Assembly: GCA_033856515.1 (NCBI GenBank)
Contig: JAWVEY010000050.1
Span: 118,607-182,606 of the forward strand
Direction: 5' to 3'
Source of the DNA: JALZKA01 sp033856515
Lineage (GTDB): Bacteria > Actinomycetota > Thermoleophilia > Solirubrobacterales > 70-9
DNA: 64,000 nucleotides
Shown here piece after piece: positions 62,473 through 64,000 of this stretch. Both the position numbers and the translations under genes were made by a program. The notes beneath the pieces were generated by a model. That model ran no database searches. It was not told where the DNA came from and was given only the letters and a program-made list of their open reading frames with translations. Numbering within the stretch: position 1 is the stretch's first letter; the number at the start of each line of letters is the position of its first letter.

Positions 62473-63495
62473 ATGGGCAACGGAGAGCGCGCACCCGGAT
62501 CGCGACGAGGGCGCCTGTTCGCAGGCGCCGTTTCGGCGTTGGTCCTGGCGTTCGGCGTGGCCGCCTGCGGCGGCGACGATGACGACGGCGACAGTGGCGG
62601 GAGCGCGAGTGGCGGCGAGGCTCGCGACGTCTACCTGAACGCCTACGCCCAGGAGATCCAGTACTTCCGCGATTGGTTCGACGGAGCAACGGCCCAGGCC
62701 GAGGAGCTCGGCTGGACCGTCGAGAGCGAGTTTGGCAACACCACCCCCGAGCAGCAGGTTCAGCAGCTCGAGAACGCGATCGTCCAGCAGCCCGACGCGA
62801 TCGTGCTCACGCCGCTCGACGAGCAGTCGGTGGTGCCGGTGCTGCAGCAGGCCGAGGAGCAGGGGATCGCGGTGATCACCGTCGGAGCCACGGCCGGTGA
62901 TGACGCGGGCGTGGATTCATTTGTCGCCCGTGACAACGTCGAGATCGGTCGTCAGAAGGCCCAGTTCGTGGTTGACGAGCTCGGCGGCAAGGGCAAGGTC
63001 GGCGTCATCCACGGGATCCGTGGCCTCACCTTCAGCGAGGAGATGGCCCAGGGCTACGAGGAGGTGCTCTCGGAGAGCTCCGGGATCGAGGTTGTGGACG
63101 GTCCCTACGCCGGCGGTTTCAGCGGCGACCTTGGCCTCGAGACGACTGAGAACCTGCTGACCGCAAACCCCGACCTCGACGCGATCATCTACGACAACGA
63201 CGACCTCGCGCTCGGCGGGGTCGAGGCGGCGAGCGCCCGCAACATCACTCCGGAGGAGTTGATCGTGATCGGCACCGACGGCGGCGATGCCGCCCTCGAC
63301 GCGGTCGAGGCCGGCGACATCGACATGACCGTGAGCCTCTGCGGCTATCGGGAGGGCGCCAGCGCGATCGACACCCTCAACACGTTCCTCGAAGAGGGTG
63401 ACGTCGACGACCGGGTGGTCTCCGAGGTGGAGATCTTCACCACCGACAACATCGAGGAGAAGCGGGCCGATCTCAGCCGTGAGGACTGCGCCTGA
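62473..63495 (+). CDS. Sugar-type ABC transporter substrate-binding lipoprotein
   Basis: A 340-residue lipoprotein. Signal with lipobox GVAAC, acidic linker, then a type-1 periplasmic-binding fold of the RbsB class (QEIQYFRDWFDGATAQAEELG, NAIVQQPDAIVLTPLDEQSVVPVLQQAEEQGIAVITVG, DNDDLALGGVEAA, VIGTDGGDAALDAV). It binds a monosaccharide or polyol, exact ligand unknown. ATG 62473 or GTG 62470 both fit the GGAGAGG ribosome site. The ATPase gene follows. Confidence 0.9.
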   Translation: MGNGERAPGSRRGRLFAGAVSALVLAFGVAACGGDDDDGDSGGSASGGEARDVYLNAYAQEIQYFRDWFDGATAQAEELGWTVESEFGNTTPEQQVQQLENAIVQQPDAIVLTPLDEQSVVPVLQQAEEQGIAVITVGATAGDDAGVDSFVARDNVEIGRQKAQFVVDELGGKGKVGVIHGIRGLTFSEEMAQGYEEVLSESSGIEVVDGPYAGGFSGDLGLETTENLLTANPDLDAIIYDNDDLALGGVEAASARNITPEELIVIGTDGGDAALDAVEAGDIDMTVSLCGYREGASAIDTLNTFLEEGDVDDRVVSEVEIFTTDNIEEKRADLSREDCA

Positions 63496-63522
63496 TCGAA
63501 GCCCGGATGGATTGTGAAGAAG

Positions 63523-63554
63523 CGTGGGAGCGCACCCAGGGGCGCGCTCCCACG
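63523..63554 (+). terminator. Attenuating hairpin between binding-protein and ATPase genes
   Basis: CGTGGGAGCGC (63523-63533) and GCGCTCCCACG (63544-63554) form a perfect 11-base stem with a ten-base loop and no U-run. This position after the binding-protein gene is typical of hairpins that give that protein higher expression than the rest of the operon. Confidence 0.6.
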
Positions 63555-63588
63555 GGCCGGTCCGCGAGCGTCGCGGACGTGAGGTGAG

Positions 63589-64000
63589 ATGAGTGAGGAG
63601 GCCGCCCGATCCGGGAGCGCCTACGGGATCTCGGGCGGCGCACACGACTACACCGGCGTCCCGGTTCTCGCCGGTATCGATTTCGAGCTGCGCGCCGGTG
63701 AGGTCCATGCGCTGATCGGCGAGAACGGCTCGGGCAAGAGCACTCTGATCAGGATCCTCACCGGCGTGATCTCGCCCCGGCTGGGGACGCTGCGACTCGA
63801 CGGAGAGACTGTCCGCCTGTCCTCGCCGAAGGCGGCACAGGGTCTCGGCATCGGCGTCGTCCACCAGGACTACCACCTGTTCCCCGAGCTCGATGTCGCC
63901 CAGAACATCCTCGGCGTGAACGCCGCCCCTCCGCGGCGGCGCTGGACGCGCACGGTCGATCGCGACCGCGTCGAGCAGACGGTCGAGGGGTTGCTGACAT
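63589..64000 (+). CDS. Sugar ABC transporter ATPase, 3' end outside window
   Basis: The first 137 residues of a RbsA/MglA/XylG-type ATPase. Walker A is GENGSGKST, preceded by ELRAGEVHALI, and the Q-loop reads GVVHQDYHLFPELDVAQNILG. Full members have two ATPase domains of about 500 residues in total. The ATG at 63589 has GAGGTGAG just upstream. A permease gene should follow. Confidence 0.9.
   Translation, partial: MSEEAARSGSAYGISGGAHDYTGVPVLAGIDFELRAGEVHALIGENGSGKSTLIRILTGVISPRLGTLRLDGETVRLSSPKAAQGLGIGVVHQDYHLFPELDVAQNILGVNAAPPRRRWTRTVDRDRVEQTVEGLLT

Overview
The window is high-GC chromosomal DNA, densely packed, with many ATGA/GTGA stop-start overlaps and frequent GTG and TTG starts. The gene content fits an actinobacterium, most likely class Thermoleophilia (Solirubrobacterales-like). 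Pointers are a Rex repressor, a CeoB/CeoC-like pair of TrkA proteins, the panCDB order, a GAACnnnnGTTC-type SOS box, a K+-independent proton pyrophosphatase, and an abundance of secreted proteins with Ig-like or propeller repeats. The lineage is inferred from gene families, not from a marker gene. I see no CRISPR array, prophage or insertion sequence. No gene-free stretch reaches 300 bases; the longest gaps are about 100-135 bases and are covered in the entries.

Layout. 1-8,750: end of cydA (cytochrome bd subunit I), a secreted purple-acid-phosphatase-like protein that has lost metal ligands, a metallo-beta-lactamase-fold hydrolase, a large secreted propeller/Ig protein, and a coupled pair made of a multidomain glycosyltransferase and a collagen-like protein with a twin-arginine signal. 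8,825-15,902: a DrrAB-type ABC transporter, a secreted Cys-x-Cys protein, an EamA transporter, and a heterodimeric ABC exporter. 15,899-23,368: a membrane-anchored repeat protein, tRNA-Gln(CTG), and a six-gene operon with two APC-permease/universal-stress fusions, a small membrane protein, two TrkA (RCK) proteins and an FAD reductase. 23,426-29,591: two glyoxalase-fold proteins, small secreted proteins, an FMN alpha-hydroxyacid oxidase and the membrane pyrophosphatase.

29,689-36,078: a thiol/redox and tRNA-modification block (GCS2-type ligase, rex, glutaredoxin-like, tsaD, rimI, tsaB, tsaE), a family-4 uracil-DNA glycosylase and an FmdB zinc ribbon. 36,179-39,203: a pantothenate operon (DUF2520 reductase, panC, panD, panB). 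39,312-44,398: DUF378 protein, lipoprotein, acyltransferase, uvrA with its own SOS box, coiled-coil protein. 44,395-53,277: GMC oxidoreductase, AI-2E-family permease, small proteins, uvrB, MFS transporter, secreted CocE-type hydrolase. 53,316-60,715: TetR regulator, membrane metalloprotease, DoxX-like protein, and the rpsA-coaE-lytic transglycosylase-membrane protein operon. 60,815-64,000: aldehyde dehydrogenase divergent from a sugar-type ABC uptake operon that runs off the window.

Three themes recur. First, many genes have a TAnnnT -10 box 6-8 nt before the start codon, implying leaderless mRNAs; this also fixes several start codons. Second, several enzymes have altered active-site or cofactor residues: the phosphatase-like protein, CydA, the uracil-DNA glycosylase and one ABC nucleotide-binding domain. 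Third, short REP-like palindromes are present, and one pair sits in frame inside a membrane-protein gene. The most novel candidate system is the glycosyltransferase-collagen operon; the APC/universal-stress/RCK operon is second.
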